Part shown: piece after piece, positions 38,065 through 49,208 of the stretch
Layout of the letters: every line of letters starts with the position of its first letter
Position numbering within the stretch: position 1 is the first letter of the stretch
Origin: Pseudothauera rhizosphaerae
GTDB lineage: Bacteria > Pseudomonadota > Gammaproteobacteria > Burkholderiales > Rhodocyclaceae
Length of the DNA stretch: 64,000 nt
Assembly: GCF_004801305.1 (NCBI RefSeq)
Contig: NZ_SSOD01000002.1
Span: 310,001-374,000 of the forward strand
Direction of reading: 5' to 3'
The notes under the pieces: model-generated
The model's database searches: none
The model's input: the letters and a program-made list of their open reading frames with translations, nothing else
Told to the model about the DNA's origin: nothing
Position numbers and translations under genes: made by a program

Positions 38065-39648
38065 ATGACCGTCACCCAAGCCCTGATCAGCGTTTCCGAC
38101 AAACGCGGCGTGCTCGACTTCGCCCGCGAACTGGCCGCCCTCGGCGTCAAGCTGCTGTCCACTGGCGGCACCGCCGCCCTGCTGCGCGAGGCCGGCCTCG
38201 CCGTCACCGACGTCTCCGAGCACACCGGCTTTCCCGAAATGCTGGACGGCCGCGTCAAGACCCTGCATCCCAAGGTGCACGGCGGCATCCTCGCCCGCCG
38301 CGACCTGGCCGAGCACATGCGCACCATCGCCGACCACGACATCAGCCGCATCGACCTGGTGGTGGTGAACCTCTACCCCTTCCAGGCCACCGTGGCCCGC
38401 CCGGACTGCTCGCTGGAAGACGCCATCGAGAACATCGACATCGGCGGCCCCACCATGGTGCGCGCCGCGGCCAAGAACCACGGCAACGAGCAGGGCGGCG
38501 TGGGCATCGTCACCGATCCCGAGGACTATGCCGGCATCGTCGCCGAGCTCAAGGCCAATGGCGGCAAGCTCGGCTACAAAACCCGCTTCGCGCTGGCGGT
38601 GAAGGCCTTCACCCATACGGCGCGCTACGACTCGGCCATCTCCAACTACCTCACCGCGCTGGTCACCAACGAAGCCGGCGACCTCTCGAAGCAGGCCTAC
38701 CCCGAACGCTTCCAGCTCGCCTTCGACAAGGTGCAGGACCTGCGCTACGGCGAGAACCCGCACCAGAGCGCGGCTTTCTACCGCGAGCCGAACACGCCCG
38801 AAGGCGCCATCGCAGGCTACACCCAGTTGCAGGGCAAGGAACTCTCCTACAACAACATCGCCGACGCGGATGCGGCGTGGGAATGCGTCAAGGCCTTCGA
38901 CAGCACGGCGTGTGTGATCGTCAAGCACGCCAACCCCTGCGGCGTGGCCCTCGGCGCGACCCCGCTGGAGGCTTACAAAAAGGCCTTCTCCACCGACCCC
39001 ACCTCGGCCTTCGGCGGCATCATCGCCTTCAACGGCGTGGTGGACCGCGCCGCTGCGGAAGCCGTGTCGGCCCAGTTCCTCGAAGTGCTGATCGCGCCCT
39101 CCTACACCGCCGACGCGCTGGAACTGCTGCGCGCCAAGCAGAACGTGCGCGTGCTCACCTGTCCGCTGGGCAAGCCTGCCGGCGCCCTCGACTACAAGCG
39201 CGTGGGCGGCGGCCTGCTGGTGCAGAGCGCCGACGAGGCCCGCATCGCCCTCGCCGACCTGAAGGTGGTCACCAAGCGCGCGCCCACGGACGCCGAACTC
39301 TCCGACCTGCTGTTCGCCTGGCGCGTGGCCAAGTACGTGAAGTCCAACGCCATCGTCTACTGCAAGGACGGCCAGACCGTGGGCGTGGGCGCCGGCCAGA
39401 TGAGCCGCGTGGACTCCGCCCGCATCGCCAGGATCAAGGCCGAGAACGCCGGCCTGCAGATCACCGGCTGCGTGGTGGCCTCCGACGCCTTCTTCCCCTT
39501 CCGTGATGGGCTGGACGTGCTCGCCCAGGCCGGCGCCACCGCGGTGATCCAGCCCGGCGGCTCGGTGCGCGACGCGGAGGTGATCGCCGCCGCCGACGAG
39601 CAGAACATCGCCATGGTGTTCACCGGTTTCCGCCACTTCCGCCACTGA
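38065..39648 (+). CDS. purH: bifunctional AICAR formyltransferase / IMP cyclohydrolase
   Basis: 527 aa. The N-terminal MGS-like IMP cyclohydrolase domain (about 1-200, [11 protein letters not shown] and [14 protein letters not shown]) is followed by the AICAR transformylase domain (about 200-527, with SAAFYREP and KHANPCGVA, the latter holding the catalytic His). It performs the last two steps to IMP. I use ATG 38065; an in-frame TTG at 38050 would add five residues. purD follows 14 bases later. Confidence 0.96.
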   Translation: MTVTQALISVSDKRGVLDFARELAALGVKLLSTGGTAALLREAGLAVTDVSEHTGFPEMLDGRVKTLHPKVHGGILARRDLAEHMRTIADHDISRIDLVVVNLYPFQATVARPDCSLEDAIENIDIGGPTMVRAAAKNHGNEQGGVGIVTDPEDYAGIVAELKANGGKLGYKTRFALAVKAFTHTARYDSAISNYLTALVTNEAGDLSKQAYPERFQLAFDKVQDLRYGENPHQSAAFYREPNTPEGAIAGYTQLQGKELSYNNIADADAAWECVKAFDSTACVIVKHANPCGVALGATPLEAYKKAFSTDPTSAFGGIIAFNGVVDRAAAEAVSAQFLEVLIAPSYTADALELLRAKQNVRVLTCPLGKPAGALDYKRVGGGLLVQSADEARIALADLKVVTKRAPTDAELSDLLFAWRVAKYVKSNAIVYCKDGQTVGVGAGQMSRVDSARIARIKAENAGLQITGCVVASDAFFPFRDGLDVLAQAGATAVIQPGGSVRDAEVIAAADEQNIAMVFTGFRHFRH

Positions 39649-39662
39649 GCACGGAGCAGTCC

Positions 39663-40937
39663 ATGAAAGTCCTCGTCATCGGCTCGGGCGGACGCGAACA
39701 CGCGCTGGCCTGGAAACTCGCCCAGTCGCCCAAGGTCACCCGCGTGCTGGTCGCCCCCGGCAACGCCGGCACCGCGCGCGAGCCGCTGCTGGAGAACGCC
39801 CCGGTCACGGCGATCCCCGAGCTGGTGGAGCTGGCCCACAGGGAAAAGGTCGCCTTCACCGTGGTCGGCCCGGAAGCGCCGCTGGCCGCCGGCGTGGTGG
39901 ACGCCTTCCGCGCCGCCGGCCTGCCCATCTTCGGCCCGCTGCAGGCCGCCGCACGGCTGGAAAGCTCCAAGGACTTCGCCAAGCAGTTCCTGGTCCGCCA
40001 CGGCATCCCCACCGCCAAGTACCGGACCTTCGCCGACGCGGCCGAAGCCCACGCCTACTTGAAGGCCGAGGGCGCGCCCATCGTCATCAAGGCCGACGGC
40101 CTGGCCGCAGGCAAGGGCGTCGTGGTGGCGATGACCACCGACGAGGCCCATGCCGCCATCGACATGATGCTGCTGGACAACAAGATGGGCGACGCCGGCG
40201 CGCGCGTGGTCATCGAGGAATTCATGCAGGGCGAGGAAGCGAGCTTCATCGTCATGGCCGACGGGAAGAACGCGCTGGCGCTCGCCACCAGCCAGGACCA
40301 CAAGCGCCTCCAGGACGGCGACCAGGGTCCCAACACCGGCGGCATGGGCGCCTACTCCCCCGCCCCGGTGGTCACCCCCGAAATCCACGCCCGCGTGATG
40401 CGCGAGATCATCCAGCCCACGCTGGCCGGCATGGCCGCCGACGGCAGCCCCTACACCGGCTTCCTCTACGCCGGGCTGATGATCGACGACGCAGGCAAAC
40501 CCCGCGTGGTGGAGTTCAACTGCCGCCTGGGCGACCCGGAAGCCCAGCCCATCATGATGCGGCTGAAGACCGACCTGGCCGACCTGGTGGAGGCGGCCAT
40601 CGAAGGCAAGCTCGACCAGGCCGAGGCCGAATGGGACCGCCGCGTGGCCCTGGGCGTGGTGCTCGCCGCCGCGGGCTACCCGGACAGCCCCCGCAAGGGC
40701 GACCCCATCACCAGCCTGCCCGCCGACACCGCGGACGTCCACGTCTTCCATGCCGGCACGGCGGAGAAGGACGGCCAAGTGGTCACCGCCGGCGGCCGCG
40801 TGCTGTGCGTCACCGCCTTGGGCGACAACGTGCGCAGCGCGCAGAAGCTCGCCTACGAGGCCGCCGACCAGATCCAGTTCGCCGGCCGCCAGTACCGCCG
40901 CGACATCGGCCACCGGGCCGTGGCGCGCAAGGGCTGA
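39663..40937 (+). CDS. purD: phosphoribosylamine-glycine ligase (GAR synthetase)
   Basis: 424 aa ATP-grasp enzyme. [17 protein letters not shown] (1-17) is the N-terminal signature and [12 protein letters not shown] the PurD motif; the ATP-grasp lysines lie in [14 protein letters not shown]. It couples glycine to phosphoribosylamine in step 2 of purine synthesis. In an operon with purH. Confidence 0.96.
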   Translation: MKVLVIGSGGREHALAWKLAQSPKVTRVLVAPGNAGTAREPLLENAPVTAIPELVELAHREKVAFTVVGPEAPLAAGVVDAFRAAGLPIFGPLQAAARLESSKDFAKQFLVRHGIPTAKYRTFADAAEAHAYLKAEGAPIVIKADGLAAGKGVVVAMTTDEAHAAIDMMLLDNKMGDAGARVVIEEFMQGEEASFIVMADGKNALALATSQDHKRLQDGDQGPNTGGMGAYSPAPVVTPEIHARVMREIIQPTLAGMAADGSPYTGFLYAGLMIDDAGKPRVVEFNCRLGDPEAQPIMMRLKTDLADLVEAAIEGKLDQAEAEWDRRVALGVVLAAAGYPDSPRKGDPITSLPADTADVHVFHAGTAEKDGQVVTAGGRVLCVTALGDNVRSAQKLAYEAADQIQFAGRQYRRDIGHRAVARKG

Positions 40938-40948
40938 TCCCTCTCCAT

Positions 40949-41021
40949 GTAGGAGCGGGCTTGCCCGCGATTGCGGCGTCCATGTAGCCCCGACCGCAAT
41001 CGCGGGCAAGCCCGCTCCCAC
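40949..41021. repeat. REP-like extragenic palindrome pair, copy 2
   Basis: 73 bases between purD and hemF. It begins GTAGGAGCGGGCTTGCCCGC and ends with the near-complement GCCCGCTCCCAC; the inner sequence GATTGCGG...CCGCAATC extends the fold to nearly the whole element. Same family as 26311-26382 and 41958-42029. Confidence 0.88.
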
Positions 41022-41046
41022 GGCAGTAACGACATCGCCGGAAACC

Positions 41047-41961
41047 ATGACGCCCGATCTCGCCGCCATCAAGCAGTATTTCACCACCCTGCAGGCGCGC
41101 ATCGTCGAACGCCTGGAAGCCTTCGACGGCCAGCCCTTCCGCGCCGACGGCTGGGAGCGCCCGGGCGGCGGCGGGGGGCTGACCCGCGTCATCGAGGAAG
41201 GCGGCTTCTTCGAGCGCGGCGGGGTGAACTTCTCCCACGTCACGGGCGAAGGCATGCCGGCTTCCGCTACCGCCCACCGCCCGGAACTCGCCGGCCGCCG
41301 CTTCGAGGCCATGGGCGTGTCCCTGGTGCTGCACCCGCGCAATCCCTACTGCCCCACCGCGCACATGAACGTGCGCTGCTTCGTCGCCCTGGCCGAAGGC
41401 AAGGCGCCGGTGTGGTGGTTCGGCGGCGGCATGGATCTGACGCCCTACTACGGCTTCGAAGAGGACGTGCGCCAATTCCACGCCACCTGCAAGGCGGCGG
41501 TGCTTCCTTTCGGCGGCGAAGCGGAATACCGTCGGCTCAAGGACTGGTGCGACCGCTACTTCTTCCTCAAGCACCGCAACGAACCGCGGGGCGTGGGCGG
41601 GCTGTTCTTCGACGACCTGGGCGCGGACGGCAAGACCCCGTTCGATGCTGCTTTCGGCCTCACCCGCTCCGTGGGCAACGCCTTCGTCGACGCCTACCTG
41701 CCCATCCTCGAACGCCGCCGCGACACGCCCTATGGCGAGCGGGAACGCGACTTCCAGGCCTACCGCCGCGGGCGCTACGTGGAATTCAACCTGGTGTTCG
41801 ACCGGGGCACCCTCTTCGGCCTGCAGTCGGGCGGGCGTACCGAATCCATCCTGATGTCCCTGCCGCCCATCGTGAAGTGGCGCTACGACTGGCACCCGGA
41901 AGCGGGCAGCGCGGAAGCGGAACTGTACGAGCGCTATCTGAAGCCGCAGGACTGGGTGTAG
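41047..41961 (+). CDS. hemF: oxygen-dependent coproporphyrinogen III oxidase
   Basis: 304 aa. It decarboxylates two propionates of coproporphyrinogen III using O2, late in haem synthesis. [25 protein letters not shown]-type N-terminal motifs, HMNVRCF and [10 protein letters not shown], and the [13 protein letters not shown] segment are the family signatures. The start ATG lies 25 bases after a REP-like element, and the stop codon TAG is itself part of another REP copy, so the gene is bracketed by repeats. Confidence 0.95.
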   Translation: MTPDLAAIKQYFTTLQARIVERLEAFDGQPFRADGWERPGGGGGLTRVIEEGGFFERGGVNFSHVTGEGMPASATAHRPELAGRRFEAMGVSLVLHPRNPYCPTAHMNVRCFVALAEGKAPVWWFGGGMDLTPYYGFEEDVRQFHATCKAAVLPFGGEAEYRRLKDWCDRYFFLKHRNEPRGVGGLFFDDLGADGKTPFDAAFGLTRSVGNAFVDAYLPILERRRDTPYGERERDFQAYRRGRYVEFNLVFDRGTLFGLQSGGRTESILMSLPPIVKWRYDWHPEAGSAEAELYERYLKPQDWV

Positions 41962-42029
41962 GAGCGGGCTCGCCCGCGATGCGGCGTTCGTTTTCCCGCA
42001 GGCCGCATCGCGGCCAAGGCCGCTCCTAC
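41958..42029. repeat. REP-like extragenic palindrome pair, copy 3 (overlaps hemF stop)
   Basis: 72 bases starting GTAGGAGCGGGCTCGCCCGC; the TAG at 41959-41961 is the hemF stop. It ends GGCCGCTCCTAC. The right-hand unit has diverged (CGGCCAAGGCCG instead of GCGGGC-TT-GCCCGC), as REP variants often do. Confidence 0.88.
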
Positions 42030-42055
42030 CAGCCCGTGGCACCCATGGATCGGAC

Positions 42056-43267
42056 TCAGATCGCGACCGGCAGACTGCCCTGCTGTGCCGCCGGCTCGGC
42101 CGACACCTTCGCCGCCGCGCGGTAGTGCTCCTGCGCTTCCTCGCCCCGCCCGAGCTGCTCCAGCAGCCCGGCCAGGGACAGATGGGTTTCCACCGCCGGG
42201 TCCTGCTTGAGGGACAGTTCCAGATAGCTCTGCGCCTTGCCCCACAACTGCGCCTGCAGGCACAAGCGGCCCAGCGCATGCAGCAGGCCGGCATCCTGGG
42301 GATGCCGTTTGAGCCACTCTTCCGCCTTGGCCAGGCAGGCCACCGCGTCGTCCTGGCCGCACAGGGCGTAGAGGCGCGCCAGGCCGGAATCCCACTCGGC
42401 GTCCAGCAACTGCTCCACCTTGCGCCGCGCCAGCGCTCCCTGCCCGCCCGCCACCAGCAGCGGCACCGCCCGCTCGACCAGGCGGCGGTCCTTCATCTCG
42501 GCGGCGGGGATCGCCTTCCAGTAGTCGGACAGCGCCTTGCCGTCGCCGCCCAGTTCACGCATGCGCTCCACGTGGGCGCGGCGGACCAGCGGGGCGACCT
42601 GCTCGTCGGACAGGGCCTTGTGCTTGTAGAGCTGGCGCGCGAGCTTGAGCACCTCGTCCCAGCGGTGCAGGGCGGAGGCCACGCGCAGGGACAGGCGCAG
42701 GGCGGCGATCTGGCGGTTGCCGAGCAGGCGCAGGGTTTCGAGGCGCTCGGCGGCGAGCTGGAAATCCCGGTCTTCCACCGCCAGTTCGGCCTCGGTCATC
42801 AGGCGTGCGGCGCGGGCCGCATCACCGTATTCAGCGATGCGGCCGATCCAGGTCTTGTAGCGGGTCTCGTCGCGCATGGCGTGGGCCGCCCGCGCCGCCA
42901 CCAGCGCCGCCGCGGGGGTTCGTTCGCCCAGGGTGCACGACTTTTCGGCCAGCTTAAGTGCCTGCGCATAGCGCCCCTCGAACAGCGTGCGCAGCGCGTC
43001 GCGCAGCATGCGGCCGGCCTTGTCGCGCCTGCGGCGCTCGCGAAAGGCCCTCACCGCACCCGGCAACGCAAGGGTGTTGTGCAACACGCGCACCAGCAGG
43101 TAGGCGACGAAGAATGCCGCCAGCAGCCCGATGATGACCAGGTTGAGCGACAACTGCACGCGGTAGGGCGGTACCGCCAGCAGCACGTAGCCCGTATTGA
43201 TGCTGCCGGCGACCGCAATGGCGGCGGCCAGCGCGAAGATGCCGATGAGCCAGATCAGGGCGCGCAT
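42056..43267 (-). CDS. hemY: HemY-type membrane protein with tetratricopeptide repeats
   Basis: 403 aa. Two N-terminal membrane helices (about 5-24 and 40-60) form the HemY_N domain, followed by helical TPR-like repeats to about residue 390. It is the proteobacterial HemY of the hemCDXY cluster, unrelated to protoporphyrinogen oxidase; a role in haem or cytochrome assembly is assumed but undefined. It starts 9 bases after hemX. Confidence 0.9.
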   Translation of the reverse strand: MRALIWLIGIFALAAAIAVAGSINTGYVLLAVPPYRVQLSLNLVIIGLLAAFFVAYLLVRVLHNTLALPGAVRAFRERRRRDKAGRMLRDALRTLFEGRYAQALKLAEKSCTLGERTPAAALVAARAAHAMRDETRYKTWIGRIAEYGDAARAARLMTEAELAVEDRDFQLAAERLETLRLLGNRQIAALRLSLRVASALHRWDEVLKLARQLYKHKALSDEQVAPLVRRAHVERMRELGGDGKALSDYWKAIPAAEMKDRRLVERAVPLLVAGGQGALARRKVEQLLDAEWDSGLARLYALCGQDDAVACLAKAEEWLKRHPQDAGLLHALGRLCLQAQLWGKAQSYLELSLKQDPAVETHLSLAGLLEQLGRGEEAQEHYRAAAKVSAEPAAQQGSLPVAI

Positions 43268-43276
43268 GGGTCGGCC

Positions 43277-44488
43277 TCAGCGCGCCGGAGCGGCTGCGCC
43301 GCCGGCGTCCTGCCCGTCGTCAGCCGGGCCGGCGGGTTCCGCATCGGCGCCACCTGCCGGGCGCGCCTGCAACAGGCGCAGGGCCGCCATGCTGTCCAGG
43401 GTCACGCCGTGCTCGACGACCACGGGCGTGGCCTCCAGCGTCTTCAGTTCGGCCACCAGCGCCTGCACGCCTTCGTCGCGCAGGTCGAAGAAGCGCTCGA
43501 TCCAGCCGCGTGCCTGCTTCAGGTCGGCCGCATAGTTGTTGCCGTCCCGCGCCAGCAGCGCGAGACGCGCGGTGAGCAGGCGGATCTTGACGTTCTCGCG
43601 CAGGAAGGTGCCCTGCGCCGGCGCGAGCAGGACGGGCTCGGTCTGGTCCAGGCGCTCGACGCGCACCAGGGTCTTGAGCTCGTTCCACAGATCGCGCCCC
43701 AGCATGGCGACGAAATCGAGCGGCGCGGAGCCGAACGAGGCGGGTTCGGAGACGGCATCGGTCGCCTCGGCGGGACGCGGCAGTTCACCGGCATAGGCCA
43801 GCGGCAGCGTTTCGATGCGATCCTGCATGATTTCCAGGCGCAGGGCGATGCCCTGCACGTCCACCTGCGGCATCGCGCGCAGTTGTTCGATGTCGCGGGC
43901 GATGGCGCGGCGCAGCGGGGCAATCTGGCCGCGGTCCTGCGTCGCCAGGCGGGCCTCGGCGCCCTGCAGGGCGATCAGCGCCGCTTCCACGTTGCCGGCG
44001 AGGGTCAGTTGCTGGCCGGCGATGGTCACCGCCTGCTCGACCTCGGCGATCACACGGTCCTCGCGCGAGCGGGAGAATTCCTGATACAGGGCTTCGAGCG
44101 CCGCCGCCTGCCCTTCGGTGGCAGCGACCTTGGACTCCAGCGCGCCGAGCTTGCCCTGCAGCGTGCCAATGGCTTCCTGCTGCTGGCGGGTCAGCGCGCG
44201 CGCCTCGGTGGCGGCGGTATCGGCCGCGGCCAGGCGGCTTGCGAGCTCGTCGCGCAGTTCGCCGGCCTGGCTGCGCGTCTGCCAGGCCTGCCAGCCCGCG
44301 GCGGCCGCACCGAGGAGGGCCACGACCGCGAGCACGATCGCCAGTCCGGGCGAGCCGCCGCGGGCGGGCGGCGCAGGCGGGGAAAGGTCTGCCGGCCGGG
44401 GGTCGGCGGAAGCCTGATCGCCGGTCCTGGGCGCGGCCGCATCGGCGGCGGCCGGCGGCTGCGTGAGCGCGGGGGTTTCTTCTTTCAT
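43277..44488 (-). CDS. hemX: HemX family protein (uroporphyrinogen-III C-methyltransferase-like annotation)
   Basis: 403 aa. An acidic, proline-rich N-terminus, one membrane helix (about 49-67) and a coiled-coil region (about 75-160) lead to the HemX domain. Despite the common database name there is no visible SAM-binding methyltransferase domain. It lies between hemD (9-base gap) and hemY, the usual order. Function unsettled. Confidence 0.9.
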   Translation of the reverse strand: MKEETPALTQPPAAADAAAPRTGDQASADPRPADLSPPAPPARGGSPGLAIVLAVVALLGAAAAGWQAWQTRSQAGELRDELASRLAAADTAATEARALTRQQQEAIGTLQGKLGALESKVAATEGQAAALEALYQEFSRSREDRVIAEVEQAVTIAGQQLTLAGNVEAALIALQGAEARLATQDRGQIAPLRRAIARDIEQLRAMPQVDVQGIALRLEIMQDRIETLPLAYAGELPRPAEATDAVSEPASFGSAPLDFVAMLGRDLWNELKTLVRVERLDQTEPVLLAPAQGTFLRENVKIRLLTARLALLARDGNNYAADLKQARGWIERFFDLRDEGVQALVAELKTLEATPVVVEHGVTLDSMAALRLLQARPAGGADAEPAGPADDGQDAGGAAAPAR

Positions 44489-44497
44489 GCGTTCAGT

Positions 44498-45292
44498 TTA
44501 ACCGAGGCTGGTATCGAAGTGCGCTTCCAGCGCGGCCAGCAGGCCGTCGTCGCCCGGTTCGGTGGCGATGACGCGGGAGAAACCGGCCAGCGTCGCCTGC
44601 TCGGCAATGCGGGGGTGCGAGGCGAACACAGGTATGCGCGCGAGCGCCGGCGGCAGCTCGCCGCCGAACAGGGTGAGGAAGTTGCGCACGCCCTCGCTGC
44701 TGGTCAGGCTGATGGCATCGAGCTCGCCGCGCTCGGCCAGGCCCTGCAGCAGCGCCGGTTCGACCGGTGGCAGTGCGCGGCAGTAGCAGGTGACGTACTC
44801 TACTTCCGCGCCGCGCTCCCGCAGCGTGTCGCCGAGCAGGTCGCGCCCGCCGTCGCCGCGGAACACGACGACGCGGCGTCCGCGCACGGCTTCCGGCGCG
44901 AAGGCCGGCAGCGCCAGCACGGCTTCGCTGTCGAAACCGCTGTCCGGGGCGATCACACCGGTGAAACCGTGCTCGGCCAACGCGCGCTCGCTGCCCTTGC
45001 CCACTGTGGCAACCGCCACGCCGGCCGGCCACGCGCGCCGCGCGAGGATGGCGCGCAGGGCGTGCTGCACGGCATTGGGGCTGACGAAGAAGGCGAGATC
45101 GAAGGTGCCGAGGCGGTCGGCCAGGTCCTCCAGCGCGGACGTATCGGCGAGCGCCTCGATGGCCATGACAGGAAAACGCACCGGGGTGCCGCCATGGGCG
45201 GCGATGGCCTCGCACAGGGCGTCCGCCTGCGCGGCAGGACGGGTGACGAGGATGCGGAGCCCGGCAAGGGGCTGGGGTGCGGTCTGGGGCAT
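44498..45292 (-). CDS. hemD: uroporphyrinogen-III synthase
   Basis: 264 aa, two-domain HemD fold. LRILVTRPAAQADAL at the N-terminus and SLTSSEGVRNFLTLFG near residue 190 are the recognisable HemD motifs. It closes and isomerises hydroxymethylbilane to uroporphyrinogen III. It follows hemC by 15 bases. Confidence 0.92.
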   Translation of the reverse strand: MPQTAPQPLAGLRILVTRPAAQADALCEAIAAHGGTPVRFPVMAIEALADTSALEDLADRLGTFDLAFFVSPNAVQHALRAILARRAWPAGVAVATVGKGSERALAEHGFTGVIAPDSGFDSEAVLALPAFAPEAVRGRRVVVFRGDGGRDLLGDTLRERGAEVEYVTCYCRALPPVEPALLQGLAERGELDAISLTSSEGVRNFLTLFGGELPPALARIPVFASHPRIAEQATLAGFSRVIATEPGDDGLLAALEAHFDTSLG

Positions 45293-45307
45293 GCCCGGGG
45301 CGGCGAG

Positions 45308-46273
45308 TCAGCCGAGTTCGGCGAGGATGGCCTCGGCTCCCTGGGCGCGCAGCTCGTCGGCCAGCGCGCGGCCCAGCGCCTCCGCTTCGGCCGGGTCGCC
45401 TTCGCGCTCGGCGCGCACCATGCGGCTGCCGTCGGGCAGCGCGACGAAACCGCGCAGCCACAGGCGGCCGGCACGAATTTCAGCGTAGGCGCCGAGGGGC
45501 ACCTCGCAACTGCCGGCCAGCGCCCGGGCGACTGCGCGTTCGGCGCGCACGCAGGCGGAAGTGTCGGGGTCGTTCAGGGGCGCGAGCCAGGCAGCGACCT
45601 CGGGCCGGTCCGCCAGGCACTCGATGCCCAGCGCGCCCTGCCCGGCCGCGGGCAGCGAGACCTCGGACGGCAGCAGGGCGCGGATGCGCTCGCCCAGACC
45701 CAGGCGCTTGAGGCCCGCGGCGGCGAGGATGATCGCGTCGTACTGGCCTTCGTCCAGCTTGCGCAGGCGGGTGTCCAGGTTGCCGCGCAGGCTGGTCACC
45801 GCCAGGTAGGGATAGCTCATGTGCAACTGCGACTCGCGACGCAGGGAGGAGGTGCCGACCACGGCCCCCGGCGGCATGTCGTCCAGGCTGGCGTAGCGGC
45901 TGGAGACGAAGGCGTCGAGCGGCAGTTCCCGCGCCGAGATGCAGGGCAGCGCGAAGGGTTCGGCCATCTCCATGGGCACGTCCTTCATGGAATGCACGGC
46001 GATGTCGGCGCGGCCGTCGAGCAGCGCGGTTTCCAGTTCCTTGACGAACAGGCCCTTGCCGCCCACCTTGGCCAGCGGCCGGTCGAGGATCTGGTCGCCG
46101 CGCGTGGTCATGCCCAGCAGTTCCACCCGGCATGCCGGATACAATGCCTCCAGCCGCGCCTTGACGTGCTCGGCCTGCCACAGGGCGAGACGGCTTTCGC
46201 GGGTGGCGATGACGATGCGCTCGGGCGCGGCGCTGCCGGATTCGTTTCGGGTCACGGTCGGGAACTCATGCAA
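45308..46273 (-). CDS. hemC: hydroxymethylbilane synthase (porphobilinogen deaminase)
   Basis: 321 aa. The cofactor-binding Cys256 in [10 protein letters not shown] carries the dipyrromethane; [11 protein letters not shown] (24-34), [11 protein letters not shown] (71-81) and VHSMKDVP (93-100) are family signatures. It polymerises four porphobilinogens. First gene of hemC-D-X-Y. Unlike the pseudomonad order, where algR lies immediately upstream, here the ppc gene is divergent from it, with 172 bases between the starts. Confidence 0.96.
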   Translation of the reverse strand: MHEFPTVTRNESGSAAPERIVIATRESRLALWQAEHVKARLEALYPACRVELLGMTTRGDQILDRPLAKVGGKGLFVKELETALLDGRADIAVHSMKDVPMEMAEPFALPCISARELPLDAFVSSRYASLDDMPPGAVVGTSSLRRESQLHMSYPYLAVTSLRGNLDTRLRKLDEGQYDAIILAAAGLKRLGLGERIRALLPSEVSLPAAGQGALGIECLADRPEVAAWLAPLNDPDTSACVRAERAVARALAGSCEVPLGAYAEIRAGRLWLRGFVALPDGSRMVRAEREGDPAEAEALGRALADELRAQGAEAILAELG

Positions 46274-46445
46274 GGAGAACGGGATTCATGCCGGAGGCCG
46301 CTTTTCGCCGCGGTGCAGCATCAGGGTTGACACCCATGGCGCTCTGGCTGGGCGCGATTCTAGCATGCATGCCGCCCGCCCTCCCGGCCCACGGGACGGC
46401 ATCCCGCCTCCCATTCAACCGACGATATCGAAGCTGACCGCCACG

Positions 46446-49199
46446 ATGGCCGACACCCCGACTACCCCCGACAAGGACGCGCCGCTGCGCGAAGACATCC
46501 GCCTGCTCGGTCGCCTGCTGGGCGACACCGTGCGCGACCAGCAGGGCGAAGCCAGCTTCGCCCTGATCGAACGCATCCGCCAGACTTCGGTGCGCTTCCG
46601 CCGCTACGACGACCTGGACGCCCGCCGCGAGCTGGAAGGCATTCTCGACGCCCTCGAACGGGAGCAGACCATCCAGGTGGTGCGCGCGTTCAGCTACTTC
46701 TCGCATCTGGCCAACATCGCCGAGGACCAGCACCACATCCGCCGCTCCCGCGCCCACCTGCTGGCCGGCTCCGCGCCGCGGGAAGGCAGCCTGGCCTGTG
46801 CGCTGGAGCGCGCCGCCCATGCACTGGGCCAGGATGCACCGGCGGCGCTGGCGGACTTCTTCACCCACGCCCTGGTGTCGCCGGTGCTCACCGCCCATCC
46901 CACCGAGGTGCAGAGAAAGAGCATCCTCAACTGCCAGACCGGGATCGCCCAGCTCCTGGACGAGCGCGACCGCATGCAGCTTACGCCCGAGGAACTGGCG
47001 GCCAACGTCGATTCCTTGCGCCGCGCCGTGCTCACCCTGTGGCAGACCCGCATGCTGCGCCCGGCCCGGCTGTCGGTGATCGACGAGGTGAACAACGGCC
47101 TGTCCTATTTCTCCACCACCTTCCTGCGCGAACTGCCGCGCCTGTATGCCGGCATCGAAGACCACCTCGGGCAGGCCGGGGCCGAACTGCCCGCCTTCCT
47201 GCAGGTCGGCAACTGGATAGGCGGGGACCGGGACGGCAACCCCTTCGTCACCGCCGAGGTGCTGGAGCGCGCCTTCGCACTGCAGGCCGCCGCGGCGCTC
47301 GGCTTCTACCTGGACGAGTTGCACGCGCTGGGCGCGCAGCTTTCCCTCGCCCTCGGCCTGGTCCAGGTTTCGGACGCCCTGCTGGCCCTGGCCGAACGTT
47401 CCGCCGACCACTCCCCGCACCGCAGCGACGAACCCTATCGCCGCGCCATCGCGGGCATGTATGCGCGCCTCGCCGCCACTTGGCACGCCCTGCTCGGCAG
47501 CGCGCCGCCGCGCCCACCGGTGGGCGAAGCCGAGTCCTATGCCGACCCCGCCGAATTCGCCGCGGACCTGGACATCCTCCACCATTCGCTCGTCGCCAAC
47601 GGCACGGCCGCACTGGCCCGCGGCCGCCTGCGCCACCTGCGCCGCGCGCTCAGAGTGTTCGGCTTCCACCTAGCGCCCATCGACCTGCGCCAGAACTCGG
47701 ACGTGCATGAACGCGTGGTGGCCGAACTGCTCGCCACCGCGGGCGCGGCGGCCGACTACCGGACGCTGGACGAGACCGCCCGCATCGACCTGCTGCTGGC
47801 CGAGCTCGCCACCCCGCGCCTGCTCGCCTCGCCCCATCTCGCCTACAGCGAAGAAACCGAATCCGAGCTGGCGATCTTCCGCGCCGCGCGCCGCGCCCAT
47901 CTGCGCTTCGGCCCGGCGGCGATCCAGAACTGCATCATCTCCAAGACCGCCGACGTCTCGGACCTGCTCGAACTCGCCGTGCTGCTCAAGGAAGCAGGCC
48001 TGCTGCGGCCCCACGAGGGCGCTCTGGACGTGAACGTCGTGCCGCTGTTCGAGACCATCGAGGACCTGCGCAACGCCCCCGGCGTGATGGACCGCCTGTT
48101 CGCACTGGAACCGTACCGGGCGCTGGTGGCCGCCCGCGGCGAGCTGCAGGAAGTGATGCTGGGCTATTCCGACAGCAACAAGGACGGCGGCTTCCTGACC
48201 TCGGGATGGGAGCTCTACAAGGCCGAGATCGGCCTGGCGGAAACCTTCGCCCGCCACGGCGTGCGCCTGCGCCTGTTCCATGGCCGCGGCGGCTCGGTGG
48301 GCCGCGGCGGCGGGCCCAGCTACCAGGCCATCCTGGCCCAGCCGGGCGGCGCGGTGCAGGGCCAGATCCGCCTCACCGAGCAGGGCGAAGTCATCGCCGC
48401 CAAATACGGCAACCCGGAAGTGGGCCGGCGCAACCTGGAGGTGCTGGTGGCCGCCACGCTGGAAGCCACGCTGCTGGCGGACGGCGGCGCCGCGCCGGAC
48501 CCGGCCTTCCTCGACACCATGCAGGCGCTCTCCGACGGCGCCTTCGCCGCCTACCGCGGGCTGGTGTACGAGACGCCCGGCTTCGAGGACTACTTCTGGC
48601 AGTCCACGGTGATCAGCGAGATCGCCGAGCTCAACATCGGCTCGCGCCCCGCCTCCCGCAAGAAAGGCATGCGCATCGAGGATCTGCGCGCCATCCCCTG
48701 GGTGTTCTCGTGGGCCCAATGCCGGCTGATGCTGCCCGGCTGGTACGGCTTCGGCACCGCGGTCAAGGCCTGGCTCGCCGCCCGGCCGGACGACGGCCTC
48801 GCCCACCTGCGGCGCATGCACCGGGAGTGGTCCTTCTTCGCCACCCTGCTGTCGAACATGGACATGGTGCTGGCCAAGACCGATCTGGCCATCGCCGCGC
48901 GCTACGCCGAACTGGTGCGGGACGCGGCCCTGCGCGACGCCATCTTCGCGCGCATCCGCGCCGAATGGCAGGATACGGTCGAGGCGCTGCTGGCCATCAC
49001 CGGCCAGCGCGAACTGCTGGACGGCAACCCGCTGCTCAAGCGCTCGATCCGCAACCGCTTCCCCTACCTGGACCCGCTCAACCATGTGCAGGTGGAACTC
49101 CTGCGCCGCCACCGGGAAACCCATGACGACGAGCGCATCCGCCTGGGGCTGCACATCTCCATCAACGGCATTGCCGCCGGGTTGCGCAACAGCGGCTGA
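46446..49199 (+). CDS. ppc: phosphoenolpyruvate carboxylase
   Basis: 917 aa. The catalytic His151 lies in [14 protein letters not shown], and [14 protein letters not shown] and [14 protein letters not shown] are the other PEPC active-site motifs; the C-terminus ends RNSG, close to the conserved RNTG. It fixes bicarbonate onto PEP to refill oxaloacetate. Start ATG 46446 gives the usual N-terminus. It is divergent from hemC and ends 9 bases from the convergent response regulator gene. Confidence 0.96.
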   Translation: MADTPTTPDKDAPLREDIRLLGRLLGDTVRDQQGEASFALIERIRQTSVRFRRYDDLDARRELEGILDALEREQTIQVVRAFSYFSHLANIAEDQHHIRRSRAHLLAGSAPREGSLACALERAAHALGQDAPAALADFFTHALVSPVLTAHPTEVQRKSILNCQTGIAQLLDERDRMQLTPEELAANVDSLRRAVLTLWQTRMLRPARLSVIDEVNNGLSYFSTTFLRELPRLYAGIEDHLGQAGAELPAFLQVGNWIGGDRDGNPFVTAEVLERAFALQAAAALGFYLDELHALGAQLSLALGLVQVSDALLALAERSADHSPHRSDEPYRRAIAGMYARLAATWHALLGSAPPRPPVGEAESYADPAEFAADLDILHHSLVANGTAALARGRLRHLRRALRVFGFHLAPIDLRQNSDVHERVVAELLATAGAAADYRTLDETARIDLLLAELATPRLLASPHLAYSEETESELAIFRAARRAHLRFGPAAIQNCIISKTADVSDLLELAVLLKEAGLLRPHEGALDVNVVPLFETIEDLRNAPGVMDRLFALEPYRALVAARGELQEVMLGYSDSNKDGGFLTSGWELYKAEIGLAETFARHGVRLRLFHGRGGSVGRGGGPSYQAILAQPGGAVQGQIRLTEQGEVIAAKYGNPEVGRRNLEVLVAATLEATLLADGGAAPDPAFLDTMQALSDGAFAAYRGLVYETPGFEDYFWQSTVISEIAELNIGSRPASRKKGMRIEDLRAIPWVFSWAQCRLMLPGWYGFGTAVKAWLAARPDDGLAHLRRMHREWSFFATLLSNMDMVLAKTDLAIAARYAELVRDAALRDAIFARIRAEWQDTVEALLAITGQRELLDGNPLLKRSIRNRFPYLDPLNHVQVELLRRHRETHDDERIRLGLHISINGIAAGLRNSG

Positions 49200-49208
49200 C
49201 GCCGCGTG

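Noticed and set aside
42125-46330. A 1401-codon open frame on the plus strand across hemY, hemX, hemD and hemC
   Set aside because: It is antisense to four well-identified genes and its translation is rich in Gln/His/Arg/Gly with no domain; a product of high G+C third positions.
45939-46445. An N-terminal extension of ppc of up to 169 residues
   Set aside because: The extra residues are antisense to hemC and the promoter region; the family N-terminus begins at 46446.
47670-49154. A 494-codon minus-strand open frame inside ppc
   Set aside because: Antisense shadow of phosphoenolpyruvate carboxylase.
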